Assembly: GCA_902578775.1 (NCBI GenBank)
Contig: CACHEF010000003.1
Span: forward strand, 62,001-126,000
Direction: 5' to 3'
Source: an uncultured Pelagibacteraceae bacterium
Lineage (GTDB): Bacteria > Pseudomonadota > Alphaproteobacteria > Pelagibacterales > Pelagibacteraceae
Length of the DNA stretch: 64,000 bases
How positions within the stretch are numbered: the stretch's first letter is position 1; the number at the start of each line of letters is the position of its first letter. Under the pieces are notes generated by a model. That model was not told the DNA's origin. It did no database searches and saw only the letters and a program-made list of their open reading frames with translations. The translations under genes were made by a program, and so were the position numbers. Shown here in pieces: positions 35,489 to 44,070 of the stretch.

Positions 35489-36188
35489 CTAAAAAAGAGC
35501 TTCTTACTCTTGGATCGTTTAATAATTCTTCTCCTGTTCCAGAATATCGATTTTCACCAGTGACAAGTACATAACCTCTATCTGAAATATTCAATGCTTG
35601 TTTTGCATTTTGTTCAACCATCAAAATAGCAACATTAGTTCTTTTAACTTTAATTATATGATCAAATAATTCATCCATGACTATTGGTGACACACCTGCT
35701 GTTGGCTCATCTAGCATCAAAACTGATGGTTTGATCATTAATGCCCTACCAAGAGCAACTTGTTGCCTTTGTCCTCCCGATAATTCACCAACTAACTGAT
35801 TTCTTTTTTCTTTAAGTATTGGAAATAAATCATAAATTTCATCAATGATTGTCATATAATTTTTATTAATTAAGAAAGCTCCCATTTCTAAATTTTCCTC
35901 AACTGTCATTCCCGCAAAAACATTTTTATTTTGTGGTACAAATGAAATTCCCTCTTTTACTCTGTCTTGAGGTGAAAGGTTTGTAATATTTTTCCCATTG
36001 ATGGTTACTGATCCTGATTTCAAATTTAGTAAACCTAACATTGCCTTCATTGCTGTAGATTTTCCTGCACCATTAGGTCCGAGAATTGAAACTATCTCTC
36101 CTCTATCAACATTTACAGAACATGCATTAATTATATCTGGACCATTTCCATATCCACCAGTCATATTGCTACCTTCAAAAAATGCCAT
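35481..36188 (-). CDS. livF: branched-chain amino-acid-type ABC transporter ATP-binding protein (LivF family)
   Basis: A 235-residue ATPase with Walker A GPNGAGKST, LVGELSGGQRQQVALGRALM signature, Walker B VLMLDEPTAGVSP and H-loop MVEQNAKQAL. Length and motifs match LivF. It lies 2 bases after the livG stop and overlaps the livH start. Confidence 0.9.
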   Translation of the reverse strand: MAFFEGSNMTGGYGNGPDIINACSVNVDRGEIVSILGPNGAGKSTAMKAMLGLLNLKSGSVTINGKNITNLSPQDRVKEGISFVPQNKNVFAGMTVEENLEMGAFLINKNYMTIIDEIYDLFPILKEKRNQLVGELSGGQRQQVALGRALMIKPSVLMLDEPTAGVSPIVMDELFDHIIKVKRTNVAILMVEQNAKQALNISDRGYVLVTGENRYSGTGEELLNDPRVRSSFLGG

Positions 36189-36190
36189 AA

Positions 36191-36976
36191 TTAGTTATCC
36201 TTCAATTTTGAACCTCTGCCTAAATAACTTTCAATTACTTTTTCATCTTTTTTTGCATCTTCAACTGATCCTTCAAAAAGAACGGACCCCTCAGCCATAA
36301 CAATAACTGGATCACACAATCTTCCGATAAAATCCATATCATGCTCAATCATACAAAATGTATAGCCTTTTTCTTTATTAAGCTTTTCTATAGCTGTTCC
36401 AAGATCTTTTAATAAAGTTCTGTTAACACCTGCACCAACCTCATCCAACAAAACTAATTTTGCATCAACCATCATTGTTCGACCAAGTTCTAACAATTTT
36501 TTTTGTCCACCTGATAAATTTCCAGCTAATTCATTTTTTAAATGACTTAAATTTAGAAAATCTATTACCTCCATAGCCTTTTCTTTAATTTGAATTTCCT
36601 CCTTTGCAACTAATGAAGGTTTTAATAGAGCATTCATTAGTTTTTCACCAGATTGGTTACCTGGAACCATCATCAAATTCTCTAAAACTGATAAATTAGT
36701 AAATTCATGAGCTATTTGAAAAGTTCTAAGTAATCCTTTTGAAAATAACTCATAGGAGGGAACATCAGTAATATTTTCATTATTAAACAAGACATTACCT
36801 GCTGATGACTTTAAATTTCCTGCAATTAAATTAAATAATGTTGTTTTTCCAGATCCATTAGGTCCAATAATACCTGTTATAGTTCCTTGTTTAACTTTTA
36901 GTGAGCAATTTGAAACTGCAGCCAATCCCCCAAAATATTTTGATAAATTATTAATTTCTAGAATGATCTTTGACAC
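36191..36976 (-). CDS. livG: branched-chain amino-acid-type ABC transporter ATP-binding protein (LivG family)
   Basis: A 261-residue ATPase with Walker A GPNGSGKTT, NLSGGQKKLLELGRTMM, and H-loop MIEHDMDFIGRL. The Walker B end reads LVLLDEVGAGV, where most relatives have DEPTAG; the catalytic glutamate is kept. It lies 1 base after the ProC-like stop. Confidence 0.9.
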   Translation of the reverse strand: MSKIILEINNLSKYFGGLAAVSNCSLKVKQGTITGIIGPNGSGKTTLFNLIAGNLKSSAGNVLFNNENITDVPSYELFSKGLLRTFQIAHEFTNLSVLENLMMVPGNQSGEKLMNALLKPSLVAKEEIQIKEKAMEVIDFLNLSHLKNELAGNLSGGQKKLLELGRTMMVDAKLVLLDEVGAGVNRTLLKDLGTAIEKLNKEKGYTFCMIEHDMDFIGRLCDPVIVMAEGSVLFEGSVEDAKKDEKVIESYLGRGSKLKDN

Positions 36977-36977
36977 T

Positions 36978-37754
36978 TTATTTATCTAATCTTTTATAAA
37001 TACTATTTAAAGTCTTTGTTAAAGATTTATATACACCCTTTTTTCTCATTTCCTTTAAACCTTGTTCATTCAATCCACGTGTTGTTTGAGATTCTTTTAC
37101 TAAATATCTTAAGTCAACTTTTGAATTAAAAACTGCATCTTCTGATAAAGCTAAAAATAATGAAGTTATATATCTTTGAGCATCTGATCTTTTTATTTTT
37201 TTCTTGACCAACCAATCACTCATCACTTTTAAAAATTCATAATAAGAGGCCATGATCCCTGAAGTCGACCAAAAATTTATTGATAATTTTTCATTTTTGA
37301 TCTCAATTGTTGAGCCAATTTTATCAAAAAAATTTTTAACTTTTTTGTTAGGAGGACAAATTGGAATAGGTCCTTTTTTTAAAGATATTGGTGGTAAAGG
37401 TATAGCTCTTACAATATCAGAATTTACTCTGATCATTCTTTTTAATTGTGGTATCGTAATAGTTGAAATAAAACTTATTATTGTTTGGTTTGACCTAAAA
37501 TTAAGTTCTTTAATTATCTTCATTCCTACTGTTGGTGTAACTGCTAAAAAAATCCAATTACATTTATCTACAATTTTTTGATTACTTTTTTCAATAGAGA
37601 TTTTTTTGAATTTTATTTTTAATTTTTTTGATAATTTGTTATTTCTTGATGATATTATTATTTTATTATATTTTATTGAAGAATTGCAAATTCCATTAAT
37701 TACAGATGATGCTATTTTGCCTGTTCCTATAAAACCTAATTTCATTTTACTCAC
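36978..37754 (-). CDS. pyrroline-5-carboxylate reductase-like protein
   Basis: A 258-residue protein with the NADP-binding opening KLGFIGTGKIASSVINGI and the ProC-like middle FLAVTPTVG (usual AVKP). P5C reductase makes proline from pyrroline-5-carboxylate. The C-terminal dimerisation signature, usually SPGGTT followed by GL, is read here as KESQTTRGLNEQGLKEM, lacking the PGG. It may therefore have changed substrate, such as another cyclic imine. It heads the second ABC operon, 1 base before livG. A start at 37745 (MKLGF) is as likely as 37754. Confidence 0.72.
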   Translation of the reverse strand: MSKMKLGFIGTGKIASSVINGICNSSIKYNKIIISSRNNKLSKKLKIKFKKISIEKSNQKIVDKCNWIFLAVTPTVGMKIIKELNFRSNQTIISFISTITIPQLKRMIRVNSDIVRAIPLPPISLKKGPIPICPPNKKVKNFFDKIGSTIEIKNEKLSINFWSTSGIMASYYEFLKVMSDWLVKKKIKRSDAQRYITSLFLALSEDAVFNSKVDLRYLVKESQTTRGLNEQGLKEMRKKGVYKSLTKTLNSIYKRLDK

Positions 37755-37783
37755 TATATCAACAAAACTTAAATAGTTTAGGC

Positions 37784-37813
37784 AAAAAAAAAGCCCCTCT
37801 AATTAGAGGGGCT
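37784..37813 (-). terminator. Rho-independent terminator after the outer-membrane protein gene
   Basis: A perfect 22-base palindrome, AGCCCCTCTAATTAGAGGGGCT (9-10 bp stem), lies at 37792-37813 with a run of nine A bases to its left, which becomes the U tract of the leftward transcript. It ends the leftward barrel-protein gene and insulates the ProC-ABC operon. Confidence 0.9.
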
Positions 37814-37837
37814 TTTTAAATTTAATATCTTTAGTTA

Positions 37838-38500
37838 TTAGAATGCTTTACCGATAGATACTTTACCTGTTACACCATCTAAATTTTTAAGTGTTACAGT
37901 CATATCACCTTGAGTTAGAGATGTTCCATCAAAATTCATGTAATTTCCCTCTAATCTGTAAAATACACCGTTGTCCATAGTTTTGTTGTAACCAATACCT
38001 ATAGCAGTACCATCTAAATCCGTATTACCATATGAACCACCTGTTCCTAATGACTCGTTAGTAATTACGTCTACTGTTACCATTCCAGCTTTTACATAAG
38101 CATTTTCAGTTACCATAAGTCCAACATATAAAGTTGTTAGATCCTCAAAGTCAACTTGGATTTTGTTTTCTACACTTGATGCAGTTGCAGAAGAAGTTTT
38201 ATCTTTTCTTACTGACTCTACAGTGTCTGTTGATAATGCGCTAGGTACATAATCCATTCCGATCATGAATCTATCTTGTATCATTGCTTCAACGAAAACA
38301 GATGCATAACCTACTTCACCCATTTCAGTATCTGATACCTTATAATTCCCAGCTGAAGCTGATTGAGTAGCGTCCGAATGTTTTTCATTACCGGTTGCTA
38401 CAAAAAGACCAGCTTGACCAGAAATACCTATATTCACACCAGCATAGGAAGTAAAACTATAAATACATGCTATGAACGTAGTTATTAAAAGTTTTTTCAT
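37838..38500 (-). CDS. small outer-membrane beta-barrel protein
   Basis: A 220-residue exported protein. The signal peptide KKLLITTFIACIYSFTSYA is cut before GVNIG. The rest is glycine- and aromatic-rich with alternating strands, and it ends in phenylalanine (KVSIGKAF), the outer-membrane assembly signal. The size suits an eight-stranded barrel. No specific ligand or family is recognised. It is monocistronic with its own terminator; a long leader (38501 onward) precedes it. Confidence 0.78.
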   Translation of the reverse strand: MKKLLITTFIACIYSFTSYAGVNIGISGQAGLFVATGNEKHSDATQSASAGNYKVSDTEMGEVGYASVFVEAMIQDRFMIGMDYVPSALSTDTVESVRKDKTSSATASSVENKIQVDFEDLTTLYVGLMVTENAYVKAGMVTVDVITNESLGTGGSYGNTDLDGTAIGIGYNKTMDNGVFYRLEGNYMNFDGTSLTQGDMTVTLKNLDGVTGKVSIGKAF

Positions 38501-39005
38501 ATTATTTTCCTTTATTTATATATATATAATTAAGTTTATATCTTTTATATTCTAAGACTTAAAAATTAAATAAATAATTGCTGATTTAAAATTTATTTGA
38601 CTTATGTTGCAGAAATACAACATAATAATTAGCTATTTACCTAGCTTTTAGGCTTTTGATTTAATTATAATGTATTTCAACCATAAGTTTAATGTTTTCA
38701 GGGGCAAAGTAAATAAGACTCAATTTTTTTAAAAATCTCGATTCAAAAGCTCAATCACTTTAAATAATTTCCTATCATATTGCTAAAAATAATTGTTTGC
38801 TAAAATAATAGAAGAAACGAAAAGTAATTTCTTTGAATTTCTTATATTTTACTGACTTCTAATACAGTAGATAATTTTAGTGAAAATGTCCCTTATTGAT
38901 ATTTTTGCTTTTCAAGTAAAGACCTATGGTTTTTTTCCACATCACAAAAAAAACAAATAATCTTATTTTAAGAATTGCAAAGTTTTTGTGAAAATAGAAA
39001 ATTGA
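38501..39005. other. non-coding stretch before the structured leader
   Basis: About 500 AT-rich bases between the leftward barrel gene and the leader of the TIGR03643 gene. It must carry the barrel-gene promoter. I see no coding frame of note, no tRNA and no known riboswitch. Several short A or T runs and weak inverted repeats occur, none convincing. Confidence 0.45.
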
Positions 39006-39054
39006 AGATAGTCCTTAAAAACCGGGAGCTAAAGATGGCTAAGAAGGACTATCT
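39006..39054 (+). promoter_or_regulatory. stem-loop leader enclosing a ribosome-binding site
   Basis: AGATAGTCCTT (39006-39016) pairs perfectly over 11 bp with AAGGACTATCT (39044-39054). The 27-base loop carries GGGAG (39024-39028) six bases before an ATG (39035), plus a small AGC/GCT inner pair. It looks like a translational switch or thermometer-like element. No known riboswitch class is recognised. Confidence 0.5.
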
Positions 39055-39109
39055 GGATGAATATAGCATATCCTCAAATAAATGCATTATCTATTTTTTT
39101 CAAATATAA
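39035..39109 (+). CDS. possible 24-residue leader peptide
   Basis: The ATG at 39035 has a good Shine-Dalgarno (GGGAG, 6-base spacing), which is rare in this genome. The frame reads MAKKDYLDEYSISSNKCIIY and ends in FFQI at a TAA, 7 bases before the TIGR03643 start. The first codons lie within the right arm of the 11-bp stem. It could be a leader peptide, a remnant, or chance. Confidence 0.4.
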   Translation: MAKKDYLDEYSISSNKCIIYFFQI

Positions 39110-39116
39110 AGGATTT

Positions 39117-39413
39117 ATGAAAAAAAAAGGTCACAGGCCTGTTACAAAGGTCAAAAACCCTGAGCCAAATACTGAGGATCCAGATTGGGTCATCTGGGCT
39201 GCTTGGGCTGACCGTATAACCTTTGAAGAAATTGAAAAAAAAACTGGCCATACAGAGTCTGATGTAATCAAAATAATGAGAAGATCGCTTAAACCGAGTT
39301 CATTTAGATTATGGAGAAAAAGGGTAAATCAAAAAAGTATTAAGCATAGAAAAAAGTTTGAATACTCTAGAAAAGAAATAACTAGTAAAATTAAAAAAGG
39401 TGATTATTTATAA
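39117..39413 (+). CDS. TIGR03643 family protein
   Basis: A 98-residue basic protein. DPDWVIWAAWADRITFEEIEKK and IKIMRRSLKPSSFRLWRKRV are the signature of TIGR03643, a small conserved family often found near photolyase/cryptochrome and DUF2256 genes. Function is unknown; a helix-turn-helix-like character is possible. An upstream in-frame ATG at 39057 would add a non-conserved 20 residues lying within the leader hairpin, so 39117 is preferred. It is 3 bases before the glutaredoxin gene. Confidence 0.82.
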   Translation: MKKKGHRPVTKVKNPEPNTEDPDWVIWAAWADRITFEEIEKKTGHTESDVIKIMRRSLKPSSFRLWRKRVNQKSIKHRKKFEYSRKEITSKIKKGDYL

Positions 39414-39416
39414 AAA

Positions 39417-39671
39417 ATGAAAAAAGTTACAATTTATACAGGTCCTCTTTGTAATTATTGTGAAGCTGCTAAAAGATTATTTAAGAGAAATAACGTAACA
39501 TTCGATGAAATAGATATTGCAAAAGTAGATGGCGCAATGGATGAAATGATAAAAAAAGCTAACGGAAAAAGAACAATACCTCAAATATTTTTTGACGATC
39601 AACACATTGGTGGTTACGACGATGCACGCGCTCTAGAAAAAGAAAATAAATTACTAGAAATATTAAAATAA
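39417..39671 (+). CDS. grxC: glutaredoxin 3 family
   Basis: An 84-residue redox protein. The active site is CNYC near residues 12-15 (GPLCNYCEAAKRLF), followed by the cis-proline TIPQIFF and the GGYDDARAL glutathione-binding loop. It reduces disulfides with glutathione. It ends directly against the msrB stop on the opposite strand, with no gap. Confidence 0.92.
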   Translation: MKKVTIYTGPLCNYCEAAKRLFKRNNVTFDEIDIAKVDGAMDEMIKKANGKRTIPQIFFDDQHIGGYDDARALEKENKLLEILK

Positions 39672-40040
39672 TTATTTTGGTTTAAAAGATAAACAAATAC
39701 CATTATTACAATATCTTTTACCTGTTGGCTGTGGTCCATCATCAAATATATGACCATGGTGGGCATTACAATTTTTACAATGATATTCTGTACGAGCATA
39801 ACCTAATAAGTGATCTGTTTTGGTTTCAAAAACATCTGGTAAAGACTTATAAAATGAAGGCCAACCTGATCCACTTTCATACTTTGTATTGGACTCAAAT
39901 AATTTTATTCCACAATTAGCACAATGATAGGTTCCATCTCTTTTTTCATTATTTAACTCACTTGAACCTGGTGGTTCTGTTCCGTCTTCAAACATTACTA
40001 ATTTTTGTTCAGCGGTAAGATTTAAATTTTTTTTTCTCAT
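39672..40040 (-). CDS. msrB: peptide-methionine (R)-S-oxide reductase
   Basis: A 122-residue MsrB that repairs methionine-R-sulfoxide. Two zinc-binding pairs (CANC and CKNC), SGSGWPSF, HHGHIFDDGPQPTGKRYCNNG and the nucleophilic cysteine in RYC are visible. A second cysteine lies three residues later in NNGIC, a departure from the usual NS. It starts at 40040, immediately after the deacetylase gene stop. Confidence 0.93.
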   Translation of the reverse strand: MRKKNLNLTAEQKLVMFEDGTEPPGSSELNNEKRDGTYHCANCGIKLFESNTKYESGSGWPSFYKSLPDVFETKTDHLLGYARTEYHCKNCNAHHGHIFDDGPQPTGKRYCNNGICLSFKPK

Positions 40041-40937
40041 TTATCTTAATAATTTAGCACACGATTGATGTAAAATAGAATGTAATTCAACAAGTTTATT
40101 AAAATCTTTATTGTAACCACCTCCTAAAACCCCACAAAGTGGGATACCTTTTGAAAAAAAATTTTCTGTCACAATTTCATCTCTTTTTTTTATTCCCTCA
40201 TCAGAAATTTTCAATTTTCCCAATCTATCATTAAAATGAATATCAACACCTGCAACATAAAAAACAAAATCAAAATTTTCCTCATTTAATTGACTTAAAT
40301 AAAATTTAAGTATTCTTAAATATTCTTTATCTTCTGTATCGTTTTCGAGTTCTACATCACAGTCACTAATTGATTTTTTTGCTGGATAATTTGATTTTGA
40401 GTGCATGCTAAAAGTAAATACATTATTATTACCTTTAAATATATCCGCACTTCCATTACCTTGATGTACATCTAAATCAATAATTAATATTCTTCCAGCT
40501 AGACCTCGATCTAGTAAATATTGAGCAGCCACAGCAACATCATTAAATACGCAATAACCCGCTCCACTATCAAAATTAGCGTGATGACTACCCCCAGCAG
40601 TATTACATGCAACACCGTTTTTAATTGCAAGCTTTGCTGCAAGAACTGTTCCACCAGTTGCAACTAAAGATCTTCTAACTACACTATCTACTAATGGAAA
40701 ACCGATTTTTTTCACAGCTCTTTGATCTAGCGTTTTATCTTTAATATGTTTGATATAACCTTCTGAATGAACTCTTTTTAAAGTCTCATCAGAGCATGCA
40801 TATGGTTTATAAAATTTTTCAACTATCTTTTTTTTTTTTAGATAGTTTGCAATTTCTCCAAATTTATCAATTGGAAATTTATGATCATCACCAATTTTTG
40901 CAAAATAATCCTCGTGATTTACAACTGATAAATCCAT
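40041..40937 (-). CDS. histone deacetylase-like (AcuC/HDAC family) hydrolase
   Basis: A 298-residue zinc-dependent amidohydrolase of the HDAC superfamily. GSHHANFDSGAGYCVFNDVAVAA has the paired histidines, DLDVHQGNGSADIF the metal-binding Asp-x-His, and YVAGVDIHFNDRLG the second aspartate. Bacterial members act on acetyl-lysine, acetylpolyamines or acetoin-related substrates. The substrate is unknown. It is 2 bases downstream of the hydroxyacid dehydrogenase gene and abuts msrB. Confidence 0.88.
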   Translation of the reverse strand: MDLSVVNHEDYFAKIGDDHKFPIDKFGEIANYLKKKKIVEKFYKPYACSDETLKRVHSEGYIKHIKDKTLDQRAVKKIGFPLVDSVVRRSLVATGGTVLAAKLAIKNGVACNTAGGSHHANFDSGAGYCVFNDVAVAAQYLLDRGLAGRILIIDLDVHQGNGSADIFKGNNNVFTFSMHSKSNYPAKKSISDCDVELENDTEDKEYLRILKFYLSQLNEENFDFVFYVAGVDIHFNDRLGKLKISDEGIKKRDEIVTENFFSKGIPLCGVLGGGYNKDFNKLVELHSILHQSCAKLLR

Positions 40938-40939
40938 AA

Positions 40940-41890
40940 TTATTCTATTACACGAATTGGCTTACCTTTGGCACAAGCTTCAAGTGACTCTATCATTTGA
41001 CTGTAATACACATTATAATTTTCTGCTGTCACATATCCTAAGTGGGGTGTTAATAAAGCATTAGGTAAAAATCTTAATTTATTATTTTCTGGTAATGGCT
41101 CTTTTTCATATACATCGATCCCAGCCCCAGCGATAATATTTGTTGATAAGGCAATAATCAGATCATCTTCATTTATAATTGGTCCACGAGAAGTATTGAT
41201 AATAAAAGCCGTTTTTTTCATTTTGTCTAATTCCTTCAAGGAAATACAATTTTTATATCTTTCTCCTCCTTGAACATGGATAGACAAAAAATCTGAGTTT
41301 GAAATTAAATCTTCTTTAGTGCAAGGTAAGACGTCTAACTCTTTACATTTATTTAGATCTAAATTTTCACTCCAAGCCATAACTTGCATACCAAAAGCTT
41401 TTCCTATCTTGGCTACTTGTGAACCTACTTTTCCAAGCCCAATAAGTCCAAGAATTTTTCCTTTTAGTTCAACACCAACTGTTGTTTGCCAATAACCTTG
41501 ATACATATTATCTATCTCTTCTTTGATATTTCTGGCTAATCCAAGAATTAGAGCCCAAGTTAATTCTGGAGTTGGGTTAAGATTACTCTCTGTTCCACTA
41601 ACAATAATCTTTCTTTTTTTTGCAGCAATTAAATCAATAGAATTATTTTTTAATCCACTGGTAATAATAAATTTTAATTTATTTAAATTTTCTATTATAT
41701 TTTTTGTAATTGGTGTCCTTTCTCTCATGACAAGTAAAGCTTCGAAATCACTCAATTTATTTATTGTATCATCTTCATCCTCAAATGGTTCGCTAAAAAT
41801 TTTAATTTCATATTTTCCTGAAAGTTTTTCAAGATCTACAAATTGATGAGAAACATTTTGATAATCGTCTAATATTGCAACTTTAAGCAT
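40940..41890 (-). CDS. D-isomer-specific 2-hydroxyacid dehydrogenase
   Basis: About 316 residues when started at the ATG at 41890 (MLKVAILDDYQN), which overlaps the DMT gene by 8 bases; an upstream in-frame ATG would add a non-conserved tail. GLIGLGKVGSQVAKIGKAFGM is the NAD site, and INTSRGPIINEDDL, GIDVYEKEPLP and TPHLGY carry the catalytic Arg, Glu and His. It may act on hydroxypyruvate, glyoxylate or another 2-keto acid. Confidence 0.86.
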   Translation of the reverse strand: MLKVAILDDYQNVSHQFVDLEKLSGKYEIKIFSEPFEDEDDTINKLSDFEALLVMRERTPITKNIIENLNKLKFIITSGLKNNSIDLIAAKKRKIIVSGTESNLNPTPELTWALILGLARNIKEEIDNMYQGYWQTTVGVELKGKILGLIGLGKVGSQVAKIGKAFGMQVMAWSENLDLNKCKELDVLPCTKEDLISNSDFLSIHVQGGERYKNCISLKELDKMKKTAFIINTSRGPIINEDDLIIALSTNIIAGAGIDVYEKEPLPENNKLRFLPNALLTPHLGYVTAENYNVYYSQMIESLEACAKGKPIRVIE

Positions 41891-42776
41891 TTTTAATTTC
41901 CTTATTTGATAAAAACAAACCTGATACAATTAAAATTGCTCCAATCAAGTGAAAAAATTGAAACTGTTCTTTATAGAAGGATATTGCCATTATCGTACTA
42001 AATAAAGGTATCAAAGATAAAAAAATTCCAGCTCTGTTAGCTCCAATAATAGAAACAGCTCCTGCCCAACAATAATAAGATCCTATGCTAGGAAATAAAG
42101 CTAGAAAAATAAGAATATAAAATAAATTAGTATTAAATTCTATAAATTGTCCTTGTGAAAATTCATAATAGAACTGTGGAAATACACAAATTAATCCAAA
42201 AGTACATATAACATGAACTAATGAGAGAAGAGGTAGTGTAAATTTTTTTTTCTTTAAAAGAGTTGAGTATATACCCCAAGTAATAACTCCTCCTATCATT
42301 ATAATATCACCTTTATTAAAATCTAATGAAAGAAAAATCTTAATATCAAGTTTGGTTACAATTGATAAAATTCCTAATACTGAAATAATTAGCCCTAAAA
42401 TTTGAAATTTATTTGTTTTTTCAATTTTAAATAAAAAACACAATAAAATTATTACTGCTGGAATTGCTGTATTGAAAAGAGTTGAATTAATAACTTGAGT
42501 ATGGATTAAAGATAAATAGGTAAAAGAATTAAACAAACCAACACTTGTGAAACCTAAAAAAAATAATATGGGTAAATTATTTAAAATTATATCTTTATGT
42601 TTTAATATTTCTTTAAAAGTAAAAGGAAGTAATATAAGCCACACGAGCGACCATCTATAAAAAACTAATGACAATGGAGGAATATTTTCTAAGAAAGCAA
42701 ATTTTCCAACTATGAAGTTACCAGACCAAAATAATGTTGCACAAACCAACATTATATAAGCTTTGGTATTTTGCAT
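41883..42776 (-). CDS. EamA/DMT family transporter
   Basis: A 297-residue DMT protein with ten helices in two EamA repeats; FWSGNFIVGKFAFLENIPPLSLVFYRW is a classic opening of the group. It lies 3 bases after the DadA-like gene and overlaps the hydroxyacid dehydrogenase by 8 bases, so it probably moves a substrate or product of those enzymes. The compound is unknown. Confidence 0.84.
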   Translation of the reverse strand: MQNTKAYIMLVCATLFWSGNFIVGKFAFLENIPPLSLVFYRWSLVWLILLPFTFKEILKHKDIILNNLPILFFLGFTSVGLFNSFTYLSLIHTQVINSTLFNTAIPAVIILLCFLFKIEKTNKFQILGLIISVLGILSIVTKLDIKIFLSLDFNKGDIIMIGGVITWGIYSTLLKKKKFTLPLLSLVHVICTFGLICVFPQFYYEFSQGQFIEFNTNLFYILIFLALFPSIGSYYCWAGAVSIIGANRAGIFLSLIPLFSTIMAISFYKEQFQFFHLIGAILIVSGLFLSNKEIKNA

Positions 42777-42779
42777 GTA

Positions 42780-44021
42780 TTAGTTAAATCTTGCTGAACT
42801 ATAAGGATCTATATCTAAATTAGTGTTTTCTTCAGCAATCATTCCTGAAACGATCTTCCCTGAAATTGGACCAAGAGTCCAGCCCAAATGATGATGCCCA
42901 AAGCAATAAAATACATTTTTGTAATTTTTTGAAGGACCCATTACAGGTAAAAAATCTGGCAGGGTGGGTCTAAACCCCAACCATTCATCTTCGTGTTCAG
43001 GTAAATCTCCCAGCATATATTTTGCATTATTGATAAGATTTTTAATTCTTGATTTTGATAAAGGATTTTCTAAACCTCCAAACTCAACTGTTCCAACCAC
43101 TCTTAAACCCTGCTCCATCGGTGTAATACCAAACCCTCTATTCGAGAAAATTACTGGTCTTGAGAGTAAGTGATCGCAATTTTTAAAATGTACATGATAT
43201 CCCCTTTCAGTATCTAAAGGAATTTTTTCTCCAAGATTGTCCGTCAACTTTTTAGAAAATGCACCACATGTAATAACAATTTTGTCAAACTTATATTCGG
43301 CAATATTAGTTTTAAAAATTGGTTTTTCATTATCAAATTTAATTTCTTGAATATTTGACTTTTCAAATTTTCCACCTTTTTTTAAAAAAAGTTCAAATAA
43401 TTTTTGAAGAATCTTTTTTGGATTTCTAGCATGTCTAGCATATGAGTAATAAACACCAGCATGATAAAATGGCTTTATATTTGGTTCTAAATCATGAATT
43501 TCCTTTTTATTTACCAATTGTTGTTTTACACCTAATTCATTTCTGACTTTTATTTCGAGCTCTCTACTTTTAAGATCTTTATCGTTCCAAATATATAATA
43601 TTCCTTTATTTTCAACCAATCCTTCTAATTCTATTTCTTCGAATAATTCATCATAAGCCGGTAATGCGAGATCTAAAATTTGATGCATGTATTTTGCTGT
43701 ATGCATCATTTTTTTTTTTGAGGTATTTAGTATGAATTTAAAAAACCATGGTATCATTTTAGGCACATAATTCCATTTAAGGGCTAGAGGACCCGTGGAA
43801 CTTAATAACATTGCTGGTACATCAGCTAAAACATCTGTTCTATTTAAAGATAAAGATGCATATGGGGAAAAATGACCAGCATTACCATAAGAAGCTACTG
43901 GACTTCCAGGCTGGTCTCTGTCAAATAAAGTTACTTCAAATCCTTTTTTTTGTAAAAATAAAGCATTTGAAACTCCTTGTATTCCTGCACCTACTATTCC
44001 TATTTTAGAATTATTTAACAT
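42780..44021 (-). CDS. DadA-like FAD-dependent D-amino-acid dehydrogenase
   Basis: A 413-residue flavoprotein with KIGIVGAGIQGVSNALFLQKKGFEVTLFDRD, then the DadA-type GSPVASYGNAGHFSP and VPKMIPWFFKF, and GFRPTLPDFLPVMGPS and CFGHHHLGWTLGP at the C-terminus. These match D-amino-acid or hydroxyproline dehydrogenase relatives that pass electrons to the respiratory chain. It begins an operon with a DMT transporter, hydroxyacid dehydrogenase, HDAC-like gene and msrB, suggesting use of an amino-acid-derived compound. Confidence 0.87.
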   Translation of the reverse strand: MLNNSKIGIVGAGIQGVSNALFLQKKGFEVTLFDRDQPGSPVASYGNAGHFSPYASLSLNRTDVLADVPAMLLSSTGPLALKWNYVPKMIPWFFKFILNTSKKKMMHTAKYMHQILDLALPAYDELFEEIELEGLVENKGILYIWNDKDLKSRELEIKVRNELGVKQQLVNKKEIHDLEPNIKPFYHAGVYYSYARHARNPKKILQKLFELFLKKGGKFEKSNIQEIKFDNEKPIFKTNIAEYKFDKIVITCGAFSKKLTDNLGEKIPLDTERGYHVHFKNCDHLLSRPVIFSNRGFGITPMEQGLRVVGTVEFGGLENPLSKSRIKNLINNAKYMLGDLPEHEDEWLGFRPTLPDFLPVMGPSKNYKNVFYCFGHHHLGWTLGPISGKIVSGMIAEENTNLDIDPYSSARFN

Positions 44022-44070
44022 TTGGAAAGTATACTGTTATTCTTTAAATTTTTTTAGCGACAAATTATAC

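Noticed and set aside
39057-39116. An upstream ATG that would extend the TIGR03643 protein by 20 residues
   Set aside because: The added residues are not family-like and the ATG lies just past the right arm of the leader hairpin. The start at 39117 matches the family.
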